A DNA stretch of 64,000 nt from Chamaecyparis obtusa (taxonomy: Eukaryota; Streptophyta; Pinopsida; Cupressales; Cupressaceae): positions 494,001 through 558,000 of the forward strand of contig BSBK01001114.1 in the NCBI GenBank assembly GCA_027943335.1, in the 5' to 3' direction. Each line of letters begins with the position of its first letter. Positions within the stretch are counted from its first letter, which is position 1. Under the pieces are notes generated by a model. It searched no databases, was not told the DNA's origin, and worked only from the letters and a program-made list of their open reading frames with translations. The translations under genes and the position numbers were made by a program. Below are positions 10,381 to 21,097 of this stretch, one piece after another.

Positions 10381-11718
10381 AATATAATAAGGGAGAAGCA
10401 CTGTGGTAGCCTAGGAGGTCACTTTGGCATTGATAAGACAACATACATGGTGAGGAGAAGTTATTTTTGGCCTAAAATGAACAATGATGTTAAGAAGTTC
10501 ATAGAAACTTGCACCATCTGTCAGCAAGCTAAAGGTGTGTCAACAAATCAAGGGCTATATCAACCCTTAGCAATTCCTTCTAGACCATGGGAGTCCATCT
10601 CAATGGATTTTGTAATGGGGTTGCCTAAGACAAAGCAAGGCTTTGACAATGTTTTTGTAATAGTGGATAGGTTTAGTAAAATGGTCCATTTTGTACCATG
10701 TAAAAGCACAAATGATGCTTCTCACATTGCACATCTTTTCTTCAAAGAGGTAGTTAGGATTCCTGGTCTACCCCCAAAAATTGTATCTGACAGGGATGTG
10801 AAATTTCAAGGCCACTTTTGGAGGACACTCTTCAAGAAATTGGGGACTAATCTCACCTACAACTCTGCCTATCACCCACAAACAGATGGGTAGACTGAGG
10901 TAGTAAAAAGATCCTTAGGAAATCTCCTAAGATGCCTAACCAAACAATATGCTCAGAGTTGGGATACACTCTTGCCCCAGGTAGAGTTTGCATTTAATGA
11001 TTCCATGATCAGGTCAACCGAAAAGACTCCATTCTAAGCAGTATATGGCCTTCATCCCAAAGGACCATTGGACCTGATAGAACTACCATTTGACTTCAAA
11101 GTCAGTGCTCAAGGCCAAGAACTGGTAGAACTCATCACAAAGGTGCAACATGAGGTCAAAGAAGCACTACAAAGATCCAGTCTGAAATACAAAGAACATG
11201 CTGATAAGAGAAGAATGGAAATCCACTTCAAAGTGAGAGACAAGGTATGGGCATTTCTGAGGAAAGAGAGACTACCTAAGGGTAGATACTCTAAACTTCA
11301 TATGAAGAAAGTAGGACCATCCATTATACTAAAAAAAATGGGTGAGAATGCCTATGAGATCTCTCTTCCCCCAACCTTTCAAATCTCTCCAATATTCAAT
11401 GTTGCAGACCTCACCCCCTACAAAGCTACAACAGGTTCAACAAATGAGCAAGGTGAGGAAACAAATATCAATGATGAAGAATATGTCACCAATCTTCCTC
11501 AAAGAAAACTAGTGGAGTTAGAAGAAATATTGGACACCAAGTTGTTGAAGAAAACCAGAGCCAAGAAGTATATGCAATACTTAGTCAAATGGAAAGGGCT
11601 CCCCAATGTAGATGCAACTTGGCTGACTGAAGACCAAATCAAGCAACATGGGACTTCAGTGGAACAGTTAACCTCAAGTAGGAAATTGAGTTTTAAACTC
11701 ATGGGGAGTATGGTGTAG
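10381..11718 (+). pseudogene. G2 integrase with C-terminal chromodomain
   Basis: The zinc-binding HHCC domain is at about 10395-10540 (H-x-x...H, then CTICQQ). The catalytic core has MDFVMG (D, about 10603), SDRD (D, about 10790) and, after an in-frame TAG at 10891, the expected glutamate at 10897. A second stop is at 11035. The C-terminus has a chromodomain at about 11502-11655 with VELEEILD, YLVKWKGL and TWLTE, known in chromoviruses to direct integration to chromatin. The terminal stop (11716-11718) lies inside the first bases of the 3' LTR. Confidence 0.9.
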
Positions 11719-13275
11719 GAGAACCCACAATAAATTCAATAAATAATGATCATCATAGTCCTAAGGACATCTAGTTTATGTTAGACCTACTGTCTAGGCA
11801 TCTAGACCAAATTGTAAGACCTAGTTCCAAGATTGGCATAACTATAAGCCCTTGGTCAACTATGGTCAAAAGTGGTCAAAGGGACTAGAGTCTTAGGATT
11901 TTTGATATTTTCATGTTTTTTTAATGCTTTGGATCCATGTTGGATCATTAGATTAGGCCTGGACCAAGTTTGGTCACCTAGAATGCAAAAATTGCAAAAA
12001 TGTTGTAAAAGTTGCTTAGCAACTTTGACAACTTTTGCCAAAAGTTGTAAACAAAGCCCCAATAGTCATATAGTTTGAAATTTGGTTGTAACCGATGGGG
12101 GAAGCCTTCATAAGCCCTGGCAGGTGGGTGGAAGGTAAGAAGATGTAATTTGGCAATTTGAATCAATAAAATATAACCATTTCTCTGCAATTTCGATTAT
12201 CAGAAATTCGTACGAATGTTTATGGAGGCCTGAGTATGAAAGTTTGACATTTTTGGTGGCATCTATGAGTTTTCTCCTCTTGTGTTTGATCGCATGTACT
12301 GATCTTTTAGAATTTGAAAGTTATTCAAGTTTTGTTCCAAGTTTTTCAGATTAAGACCCTGAACCAGGGTTCCAATTGAGTTTGTGTATTCCAATCAATT
12401 CCACCATGGGAATCTAATGCCCCTTGGTGGAATTCAAGTTTTGTCTATGTACTTTCAAATTATGCAGGTTAGAGGTGGTGATTTGCAGGGAGATGACTTC
12501 GCCATGATGCCCTAGGTGTACATCTCTGTGTGCACCTTCATAATTCCAACACTAGTCCACACAACTTGCTACTGGAGAATCACCAAGCCTTGCACCTTGG
12601 TATCTAGAAGTCTCTTATATACCCTCACATGATCCAAGTATTGGATTTTGATTTGGGTGTACGGACGGGGTACCTGTAGTGCAAATCTAGCCTAATTAGG
12701 CCTAAGCCCAAGGGAAAATCAGCATTCCATTGTGTGTTTCACTCACAATTAGATCTTCCACCCTTAGCATGTTGTGTTAGGCCCAAAAGGGTACCCAAAT
12801 ATATGATTTTTTGACAAGTTGGTGTGGAACTATGTGTTCGCAATCATTATTAATGCTCCTAAAAGGCTAAAAACCTAAAACTAGATTAGTAAGGCTAACA
12901 TGCCCAAACTGTTGTCTTTGTTGAATATGAGTAGTTGTGCTCTTGTGTCAAGAACCTAAATAGACCAAGGAAGTGTATGGTCACCCCTAGTTTTGACTAT
13001 GACATTTGGGGAAGTTTTGTGTAGAACAACTTACGTGCCTGGTTGCCGACTAGTGATTAGTTGGACTTGGAAGACTTGATAGGTCTCAGTGATTGAGTAC
13101 CCTATAGATTAGGTTGGGATAACCTAGAAACAAGTCATTTCCTACACTTGTGATAAGTGTGAGAGGAACTCATTGTTGAATAACTTTCTTGCAGTTCCTA
13201 CCTAGAACCTTTTGAGGTTTTGTTGAAGGACTAGTTTGGTCCTTGTTCGTGCTTTTGCCTACCCACTTTGCATCA
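11714..13275 (+). repeat. G2 3' LTR
   Basis: Starts TGTAGGAGAACCC, ends CCCACTTTGCATCA, and aligns with 5509-7073. It is followed by ATTCCCATTCCTAACA, the resumed end of the element A LTR. Confidence 0.93.
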
Positions 13276-13291
13276 ATTCCCATTCCTAACA
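13276..13291 (+). repeat. Element A 5' LTR, last 16 bp
   Basis: ATTCCCATTCCTAACA completes the LTR interrupted at 5508; the intact 3' LTR ends TTTCAATTCCTAACA. A primer-binding site follows directly. Confidence 0.82.
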
Positions 13292-13293
13292 AT

Positions 13294-13306
13294 TGGTATC
13301 AAAGCT
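13294..13306 (+). other. Element A primer-binding site
   Basis: TGGTATCAAAGCT, a variant of the methionine-tRNA type site, two bases after the LTR end. The copia element uses the same TGGTATCAAA variant. Confidence 0.82.
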
Positions 13307-13345
13307 CTAGTCCTTAGCAAAGAAGTTTAACCACTTGAGGAGATC

Positions 13346-14472
13346 ATGGACAAAGTAGAAATGAAACATCTAAAAAGAAATCTTGAAGCTGCCCTTGAAG
13401 ACCTGGACAAATCTGAAAGAGAAATTGAAGAACTAAAAGAAAAACTCAGTGATGCTCAACTAGTCATCAAAAGGCTAAGAAAGGATTTGAAAGAATGCTT
13501 TACCAATGATCTAGGGACAATGGTCAAGAATATGAATGAAGAAAATACATCCTTGAAAGAACAGCTTGAAGAATTTGATGATAAGCTGACTAACAATCAG
13601 GAAGTCTACGATGAACATGTTAAAGAGAACCTTCAACTGAATGAAGAATTGAGGCAAGAAAACATGGAAATGTTGGAGCTAAGGAAAAATAAAGAAAGCT
13701 TTGAATCTGAATTGAAAGATGCTAAGAATCACATTGATAAATTACACACCAATTCTGATTTGATAGAATCTCAGTTGTATGGAAGAAGAGCTAAAGGAGA
13801 TACTAGCTGCATTGGATACAATGAAACACAAAATCAGATTGACAACATGTGAGAAAGAATGAAGCACCATAAGGCACCTCAGATGCTAAGGAGACTGGAA
13901 GTCAGACTAAGGATCATATTGAACCACCTAAGAATGAGCACAAGCCAATAGATCATACTTGTTATGCATGTAACAAGCATGGACATATAGAAAGGAATTG
14001 CACAAAGGTAAGACCTTTTAGTGGTTACTATTATCCATGAAATAAATTTGGTCATAAAGATATGAATTGCAAGACAAGTTAGAAGAAAAAGACTTAGTAT
14101 AATCAAAGAAATCATAATCAGTCAAATGTAAGAAGTTCTCAGAATATTACATGTCAGATATGTAACTATAATGGTCACTCAGCTAGATAATGTAAAATGG
14201 TGACTCATGTCAATGCGCCAAGGAATATAAGGCCTCCAGTCATTTGTCACTCTTGTAACAAGGTTGGACACATCTCAAAGTTTTATAGATGAAGGACACA
14301 AGGTCAGGAAAGCCCTAAAAAGCTTGAAGAACTAGTTTTGGATCCCGAAGAAGTTAATTTTGTGAAAGCTTCAGAGGATCCGAGCTTGATTTGGTCAGAA
14401 GCAAAGAAGGACAAGGTTGATGAGTATGTATTGGATGCATCCATAATGGACGCACCCTCTACATCTGGATGA
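13346..14472 (+). pseudogene. Element A gag-like protein: coiled coil plus four CCHC knuckles
   Basis: The ATG at 13346 opens a 168-residue frame that is almost entirely charged coiled coil (Glu/Lys/Leu heptads, for example LEAALEDLDKSEREIEELKE). A frameshift at about 13850 leads to the same gene's second half. It holds four tandem zinc knuckles, C-x2-C-x4-H-x4-C: 13960-14001 intact; 14029-14070 with both leading Cys lost; 14152-14193 with an internal stop; 14245-14286 with the last Cys changed to Tyr. An acidic tail ends at the stop at 14470. I see no typical capsid domain. By position and knuckles it acts as gag, probably binding nucleic acid. Confidence 0.72.
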
Positions 14473-14898
14473 ATGGCCCTCAGGGTCATAGGGGGAGATA
14501 ATTTAGCTCTAGACCCTTGTGCGGCTAGTATACTCACTCTCAGAGTATGCACCTTTGGACTTAAGCTTTTGGAGACTAGAGGAACCTTTGTGCAAGAGTG
14601 CACTAGCTGATTGTTTTTAGAATAGAAGATAGAAATTTCCAAATAATAGCCTGGTTTACGTGACAAGCATTAATGGAAAAATTTCTACTTTAAAGTACAC
14701 TAAAGTTAGAAGATCTCTCATTGCATTTGAATTGAGAGAATTTGGAGAGTAGAAGAGCCCTAGCAGTTGATTGAGAAGGATTGTAGTTTGATTCATCAAG
14801 TGACCTGCTATGTATTTGATGAGTTGTGGAAACCCTAGTTTGTCGTGCCAATTCAGAATCTCTTGGAAAATTTTGAGAAAGTGTTATACAAGTAAGTG
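14473..14898 (+). other. Spacer between the two element A genes
   Basis: No supported gene. It holds a purine run TAGGGGGAGATAA at about 14488-14503 that resembles the 3' polypurine tract and could be an internal plus-strand priming site. It ends just before the ATG at 14899. Confidence 0.45.
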
Positions 14899-17800
14899 AT
14901 GGCTACTCCTATAGTATTTGATGTTACAAAGAATAAAAGATATGTGTTTAAGAGGCATCTATTTAAATCAACACTTGATGACCTAGAAGGGGCATTCTCC
15001 CACATGCCTATGGGTGTTATGCATGTCAAGGAAATTAGGGCATACATTCACTGTAAGAAAGAACCAATAGGATTGGATAGATTGAGAACACACATGGAAA
15101 CAATGATGAAACTAGAAAAAACCTTCATGGATGATTATACGTAGTGGAACAATCACCCTATAGTGGAGTATGCTACGACATATGAGTTCTATGAATCTAA
15201 ATGGATCAAGATTCTACTAAGCAGGATTCATGATGACCTATTTTGGATAGGTGAAGTGCCGGTCAGAATTACTAGTGACCTAATTCATGAGATGATAGGC
15301 CTCTAAAGGATAGGTGCAATCCTTCTAGTGGAAAAAGATGTGAGGAAGATTGTTGAACAGACTTGCAAATCAAGAAGTGATAGGCACAGTATGACTATGA
15401 AGCCTATTGAGCAAGATGACATCAAATTGATGTCTATGATACTTGGATACAGGTTTCAACACACCAACAGGGTAAATAGTGTGTCTGCAACCACAATTCT
15501 TGCAGCCATAAGAATTGTAAATGAGAATGGAGAGTTCAACCTATGTGAGATCTTGTGTGCACAACTAATTGACAACATCAAGGCAATCAAGCATGATAAG
15601 ACCAAGATATTCAGATTTGGGTCTTTGATCATTTATATGTACTTCCATATTGTTGGAAAAGTGTCTGATCCATATCTTAACAAATCTATCCCCACAATGC
15701 CTTAGATATCTGTCAACGCATGTACTGAGAGCACCTTGAAGGACTACATGACACTGGAGTTGAAAACATTTAGGGCTAAGATGCAGATGAGGTTCAAAAT
15801 TCTAGAGAAGATAGTTGAAAAGTATAAGGACACTATTTTATTTATGGTTGAGACTAACACAACTTGCATGGAGGCAGTTGAACCAAGGACAAAGTGGATT
15901 CATCCACTAGGATATGAAGTAGAAGAGCCTATTCTAGAGGCTTATGCTCAAGTTCTATTGTCAACACCTAAAGATCCTAATGAGCCAAGATGGGGAGTCT
16001 ATGAGGAGAAAACAAGAGAAGTTGATGTAGTGTTAAACAACGCAACAACAAAAAGGAAGGTTGCTAAAGTTACCTCAGAGATCTTGAGAATTTATGGAGT
16101 GTCTCAAGCATACCTAGACAAAGCAAGGGAACAAAATATTGCTTTGGAATTAGAATGCACAGATGCAACAAAAGTAGAATCAGATGATCCTAAGTTAAAG
16201 AAGGTGAAGATAGAAAAATATGATGATCAGAAGGGTAAAAATGATGTTACTCCTTCTGAGCCCAAAGAAACCATTGACCTTACTACTCTTCCTGAGTATA
16301 AGGAAATGCCTAAGAGGAAGAAAGAAATCAGCATTGGTCATCCATCCTCGAGAGTAACAAGGAACATAAGGAACACTCAAGCACCTCCTGAAGTAAGTTT
16401 TAAACCTAGTCTGAGTGTGTTAAGCACAAGAATCATTGATGAAGGTAGAATTGATCAAGTAGGAAAGTTTTATGAGAAATATAGCGAGATAGACAAATCA
16501 AAGATACATGGAAGGATAGTCAAACACATGTTGAAGTTTAAGAAGATAGTCTTAGAACTAAAGACTATGATCCTTGATAATGTATGGAATATCTTAGAGT
16601 TCCAAAAGAGACAGGCTATTGAAGAGGATCTAAGGATAAGAGAGAAGATTTTAGATGAAACCCTTTCTGTATGTGAGCTAGAAGAGAAAAATTTATTGTT
16701 AGATCTGGTAAAGCCTCACCTCAGGATCAAGACAAGAACATTGAATATAATGGATAAAAACTTTGAGTTAGTTGCTAAGGAAACAAAGAAAGCCTTTGAG
16801 AAGGTCTTTATGAACAGGCACATGTATCCACCTACTGCGCCCACAGTTCAAGTACCCTCAAAGGAAGTCAAGATGGTAGAGCCCTCTAATGCATCAGTGA
16901 TAGGTCCTTAGGACTCAGGGCCTATAGTTGAAACATAAACAGAGGCAGATAAGTCTGCGCCCATGACATAGCTAGTAAAGGATAGCACCATTATCATTGA
17001 TAATGTAGAGATAGTCATGGTGGCCACTGAAACTGAGTTGGACAAGTTTGAAGAAGCTTTTGTGAGCACACAAGAAGCTACAATTTTATGCAGTAACACA
17101 CCTCCCATTCATCAAGAAGAAGTATTGATTGAAGATATAACAAATGAAGAAGAAAAGAAAGAAGAAGGAAAAGAAAAAGAAATAGAAAAAGAAGAGAGAA
17201 AAGAAAATGAACCAATAACAATAAGAGTAAAAGAGGAAGTTATGGACCATACTCCTATCACTCCACTTCCCTCAGTAGCATTGTTTTCAAGTTTGACACC
17301 TGACATAGCTAGTTTGGATTCATGGGGAGAAGAAGACCTGATAAAGTTCAACATCTTAGGTATGGAGAAAGCCAAGGAGAAAAAAGTAATGAGGAATCCC
17401 CTCCTTGTAGAGTTAGTGAACATCTTGAACAATTTGTTACCAGTAGTCAAGAAAGTGTCTAAGGTACACTCTGTTGATGATGTGAGTACAGTCATTTCAC
17501 AGTTCAAGAGTAATTTCTCAAGCCTAGAAGAATCTGCATCCTTAGTTGCAGAGGAGAAATATTTGTAGAAGAGGCTTAGTGAATTGGTTAGAAACTATGC
17601 ACTTGACCTAAGCTTACTAAAGGCTGGTCAAGCATCCTTGAAGGAGTTTGCAGCAAAGGGCAGAAATATTATTGCTGATTGTATGAACCAAGACAAGTTG
17701 ACTAGTGATCTATACAAAAAGATACAAGAGGCTAAAGCTATGATAGAAAACATAAGGAAATTAGTAGAAGATCCATCAATTGATGTGAACATGTGCAATA

Positions 17801-18075
17801 ATGTCTACCAAGGAAAGATAGATAAGATTGAGAAGGTAGAAAAAGAGATGACCAAGATGAGGGCTAGGCAGACTTAGCTAAGGAATGCTCTTGTGCCCTC
17901 ATTAGACATACTTAATCAAAATGTCAAGGAGATCGATGCCACCATGGTGACATATGATCAAGGTCCTAGCACATATTTGGAGAAGATGGAGAAGCTACAG
18001 TATGCATTATGCGCCCATCTACAGATTGTAAATTCACTGATCACATTTTGGAAGAAGGAGATCTAAAACCTGTAG
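14899..18075 (+). pseudogene. Element A ORF2: about 1,060-codon unknown protein
   Basis: One reading frame runs from the ATG at 14899 to about 18075, broken only by stops (15142, 15304, 15703, about 16909, 16936, 16969, 17566, 17875, 18064); no frameshift is needed. The N-terminal 270 residues look globular, with IRITSDLIHEMIGL-like and FGSLIIYMYFH blocks (15616-15648). The middle is basic and Lys-rich; a Glu/Lys-rich low-complexity stretch lies at 17120-17220; the C-terminus is helical. No RT, integrase or protease motif is present. Element B encodes a recognisable relative. It may be distantly related to the 'putative plant transposon protein' domain of other pol-less elements, but that is a guess. 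Confidence 0.7.
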
Positions 18076-18289
18076 ATAGCATATTCAGATGTTTTATCAC
18101 AGTAAGTATTTGTAGATATAGTTTTTGAGGCACCTTTGTCATTAATGTCAAAGGGGGAGTATGCATAGAATATGGTATAGATATGTATAAGGAGATATAA
18201 GATAGAAAATGATGTATAAGGGAGATATAAGACAAAAGTTTTTGTATTAAGGAACAGTTAGCAACTTGGCCATATTCCTTTGTTGCCAT

Positions 18290-18308
18290 CAATGACAAAG
18301 GGGGAGAT
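18290..18308 (+). other. Element A polypurine tract
   Basis: ATGACAAAGGGGGAGAT directly before the 3' LTR. As in the upstream copy, a second similar tract (TCAAAGGGGGAG) lies about 150 bp before it, at 18148-18159. Confidence 0.8.
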
Positions 18309-19424
18309 TGTTGGAAAGTTGGCTTTACTAATGTATATGACTTAGTATAGTGTTTTCATTATGGAAAAAAAGTCATATAGTAGTTTGGAGTTAGCGCACT
18401 TGATGGGGAGATCAGAAATTGGTTAAGTGTTGAAGACTGGATAGTGTACAAAGTTCCTGAAGCTCAGAGCATAAACACATGTGCGTACAACCAAGTTATG
18501 GTATGCCCCCTGGAAGATAATTTGGTTAGACTATATTCATGCTTAGTCTATGAGCGCATGATTAGATATGCAAGTATGAAAAAGTTACAAACAATTGAAG
18601 TTACACAACCAGTGTGTGCCAGAGAAGAACAGAGTAAGCAGCCGACTATTAGCATTTTGATTTGAGGTTATATTCTAATGTTGTAAAGGATATGCACCTA
18701 TTTTAATTAGGTTTCTAACATTTAATTATATTTGTTTGTAAACACGCTTGAGCCAATTCAATAGGTAGCATTGTATGTAATCGGTTAAAGGGCCGACCTA
18801 GTTGTTTGTTTTGTATGTGCATATAAATATGAGATGCACCCATTGTAATATGTATGGAACTTGATATAGAGTGAAGATAAGTAGAGAAGAAGTGTGCGAA
18901 GTGACTAGAAGATGTATTAGAGCTTTGCAAGAGGTCAAAGCATCAGTGCATCAAGGGAACTGATTAGACAAGCAGTGTCACAGGGACAGTTCATCCTATA
19001 AATATAGTGTGTATTTGAGATCAGAAGGTTGTAGCCTTCACCACTTGAGTAGTAAGCTCTAGGATAGTGCATCCACACCCTAACATGGTTTATTGTAAAA
19101 GACTCCTAACAGGATCCGACCCTTGACAAGGTCTACTATACTTAATACATTGTAAAGCAACTCCTAATAGGGTTAAGGATCTTCTAACAAGGATCATAAA
19201 ACACGAGTACAAAATATTAGTGGGTGTCAATTCCCACCAGGGTTTTTACCTATTTGGGTTTCCCCATAACCATATTGGTGTTATGTGTTGATTTCATGTT
19301 TCATGTTAATGTGGATGTTCATTTCAGTACTTAAGCATTTAAGTTCAGGTTAAAGATTAAGTAAAAAGATAAAATACAATGAACACTGATTCACCCCCCC
19401 CTTTCAATGTTTCAATTCCTAACA
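18309..19424 (+). repeat. Element A 3' LTR
   Basis: Starts TGTTGGAAAGTTGGC and ends CAATTCCTAACA. It carries GATTCACCCCCCCCTTTCA shortly before its end. It aligns with 4398-5508 plus 13276-13291. G1 RNase H sequence begins directly after it. Confidence 0.9.
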
Positions 19425-19640
19425 AGTTGTGAATGTGTTAGTGTGATGGAGACATTTATTTTTGGGTCATCAGTTTGAGATGCATAGCAATCATCATAGC
19501 TTGTAGTATATCTTTTCTTAGTCAAACTTGAATGCATGACAACATTGATGGATGGAGATCCTCTATGAGTAGGATTTTGATGTTCATTACATTAGGGAAA
19601 AAATAATGTTATTGTAGATTCCTTGAGTAGAAGGATTGAA
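19425..19640 (+). pseudogene. G1 RNase H remnant
   Basis: Picks up the G1 polyprotein on the right of element A. Recognisable pieces are WRHLFLGHQFEMHSNHHSL, the SNLNA-QH-WME block and DFDVHYIR, matching RNase H and its C-terminal side in G3. Several stops. The RT and the first half of RNase H expected between 2747 and here are missing, so about 1 kb was deleted around the element A insertion. Confidence 0.75.
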
Positions 19641-21062
19641 ATCTTTGTTTTGTCCCTTGGTATGGATTTGTGTAGCCGTATCCTTTCGGTTTTACCTGGT
19701 GACACTTGGTATCATGAAGTTAGAGCACAAATTAAGTCTAGATGTACCCTTGTGGAGTATTTTTTAGGTTACTCTTTGGAGTCAGATGGAATTTTGCAGC
19801 ACTGTGAGCACATTTATGTGCTGATGTCGGGTGATCTTCATTTGTTGCTGATGTATGAGGCAAATTGTGCATTTTATTTTGAACATCCTAGCATAAAGAA
19901 GATGCATGCCAAACTTAGATAGTTGTACTTTTGGGTAGGGATGAGGCGTGATGTTGTTGATTTTGTGGCTATATGTTTAGGCATAACATCAGCACCCGCT
20001 AGCTCTTTTACAACCACATTCTATTCCCGAATGGAAGTGGGACATTATATCTATTGATTTTATTATTAGGTTACCCATGTCATCACATTGTTATGAAGCT
20101 ATTATGGTTACTGTGGTCAAGTTGTCTAAGGTGGCTCACTTTTCACCCATTAGAGCTTTGTATACTACTACTTTGGTAGCACATGTGTTCATGGAGGATA
20201 TAGTTTGGTTGCATGCTATACCTCATAAGATCATTTTAGATAGAGATCTAGTGTTTAATTTTTCACTATGGATATCTCTCCATCTAGTGTTTAATTTTTC
20301 ACTATGGATATCTCTCCAACATACTTTAGGTGCACAAATTGGTTTAACTCAACATATCACCCCAAGACCAATGGTCAGACAGAGTGGGTGAACCAAATTC
20401 TTGAGGACATGCTTCACATGTATGTGATGGATCAACAATCAAGGTGGGAGGACTATTTGTAATTGGTTGAGTTTTTATATAATAATGGGTACCATAGTTC
20501 TCTTGGCATGTCACCTTTTTAGGCCTTGTATGTTCGACTACATTGTACACCTTTCAGTTGGGATATTTTAGAGGATTGTGTAGTTTTGGGTCCTAATATG
20601 CTTCAAGATATGGAGATGCATACGCCCATAGGCTTGATCATCACTTCTCAATTGGTGACCATGTGTTTTTGTGAGTTCAGTTGTGGAAGAGCCCCATCCA
20701 TTATGGAAAAGGCTTTAAGTTAGCACTACATTTTGTTTGACCTTTTGAGATCCTAGAGAGGATTGGTCCTATTAATTATTGCTTGGCATTTCCACCAAGC
20801 CTATTGCACATCCATGATGTTTTCCATGTTTATGTGTTGAGACAATATATTCCTGAAGTGACCCATGTTCTTTATTGGGGTGCTTTACAGATAGAGGACA
20901 CAAAAATTTCTTTGGAGCCCATCCATATTCTTCAACATCGAAGGTTGACCCTTAGTGGAAGAGACATCGAGTAGGTAAGGGTCCAATAGGACCAAAGCAA
21001 TGATACTTCTACTTGGGAGGATGCTTCACAGTTGAGAGTTTTGTCCCCTATCTTTTTGCAGG
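19641..21062 (+). pseudogene. G1 integrase and degenerate chromodomain tail
   Basis: Ty3/gypsy integrase in several short frames. Blocks [22 protein letters not shown] and FWVGMRRDVVDFVA precede the zinc-finger cysteines, which are deleted at about 19980. The core has IISIDFIIRLP, ILDRDLVFN (D) and EWVNQILEDMLHMY (E). A 36-bp in-frame duplication lies inside the core. The C-terminal part has GKGFKLALHFV, FEILERIGP, IHDVFHVYVLRQYIP, then LTLSGRDIE and STWEDASQLR, a degenerate chromodomain-like end also seen in G3. Nearest relative in the window is G3. Confidence 0.8.
20248..20319 (+). repeat. 36-bp in-frame tandem duplication in G1 integrase
   Basis: CTAGTGTTTAATTTTTCACT plus 16 more bases occurs twice back to back (20248-20283, 20284-20319) with no differences seen. 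It adds 12 residues next to the second catalytic aspartate. Confidence 0.92.
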
Positions 21063-21085
21063 GTTCTAGGAGTAAGCCTATGCCT

Positions 21086-21097
21086 AGAGGGGGAGGA
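21086..21097 (+). other. G1 polypurine tract
   Basis: AGAGGGGGAGGA directly before the TGTAGTGCC LTR start. Confidence 0.8.

Larger units (their letters stand above)
5509..13275 (+). mobile_element. G2: Ty3/gypsy chromodomain LTR retrotransposon
   Basis: Two LTRs of about 1.56 kb (5509-7073, 11714-13275) flank a gag-pol region with protease, RT, RNase H, integrase and chromodomain in that order, which marks a chromovirus. In the first 200 aligned bases the LTRs differ at seven to nine positions by my count, roughly 4%. It sits 16 bp before the end of the element A 5' LTR. The flanks CCTAG and ATTCC do not form a clean 5-bp duplication, possibly through later mutation. Confidence 0.93.
4398..19424 (+). 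mobile_element. Element A: pol-less LTR retrotransposon with CCHC array and unknown ORF
   Basis: An LTR (4398-5508 plus 13276-13291), a primer-binding site, a gag-like gene, a long unknown reading frame, a polypurine tract and a second LTR (18309-19424) form a complete element, interrupted by G2. It has no protease, RT, RNase H or integrase. The primer-binding site TTGGTATCAAAG, the polypurine neighbourhood and the LTR terminus match those of the copia element at 27022-35015. I infer a non-autonomous element using copia machinery. The whole lies within the G1 pol gene. Confidence 0.8.

Noticed and set aside
11856..12190. Short open frames inside the G2 LTRs
   Set aside because: They sit over the LTR hairpins, occur in both LTRs and have no domain.
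5504..13280. A clean target-site duplication around G2
   Set aside because: Left CCTAG and right ATTCC do not match; a shifted TTCCTA/TTCCCA resemblance is too weak to claim.
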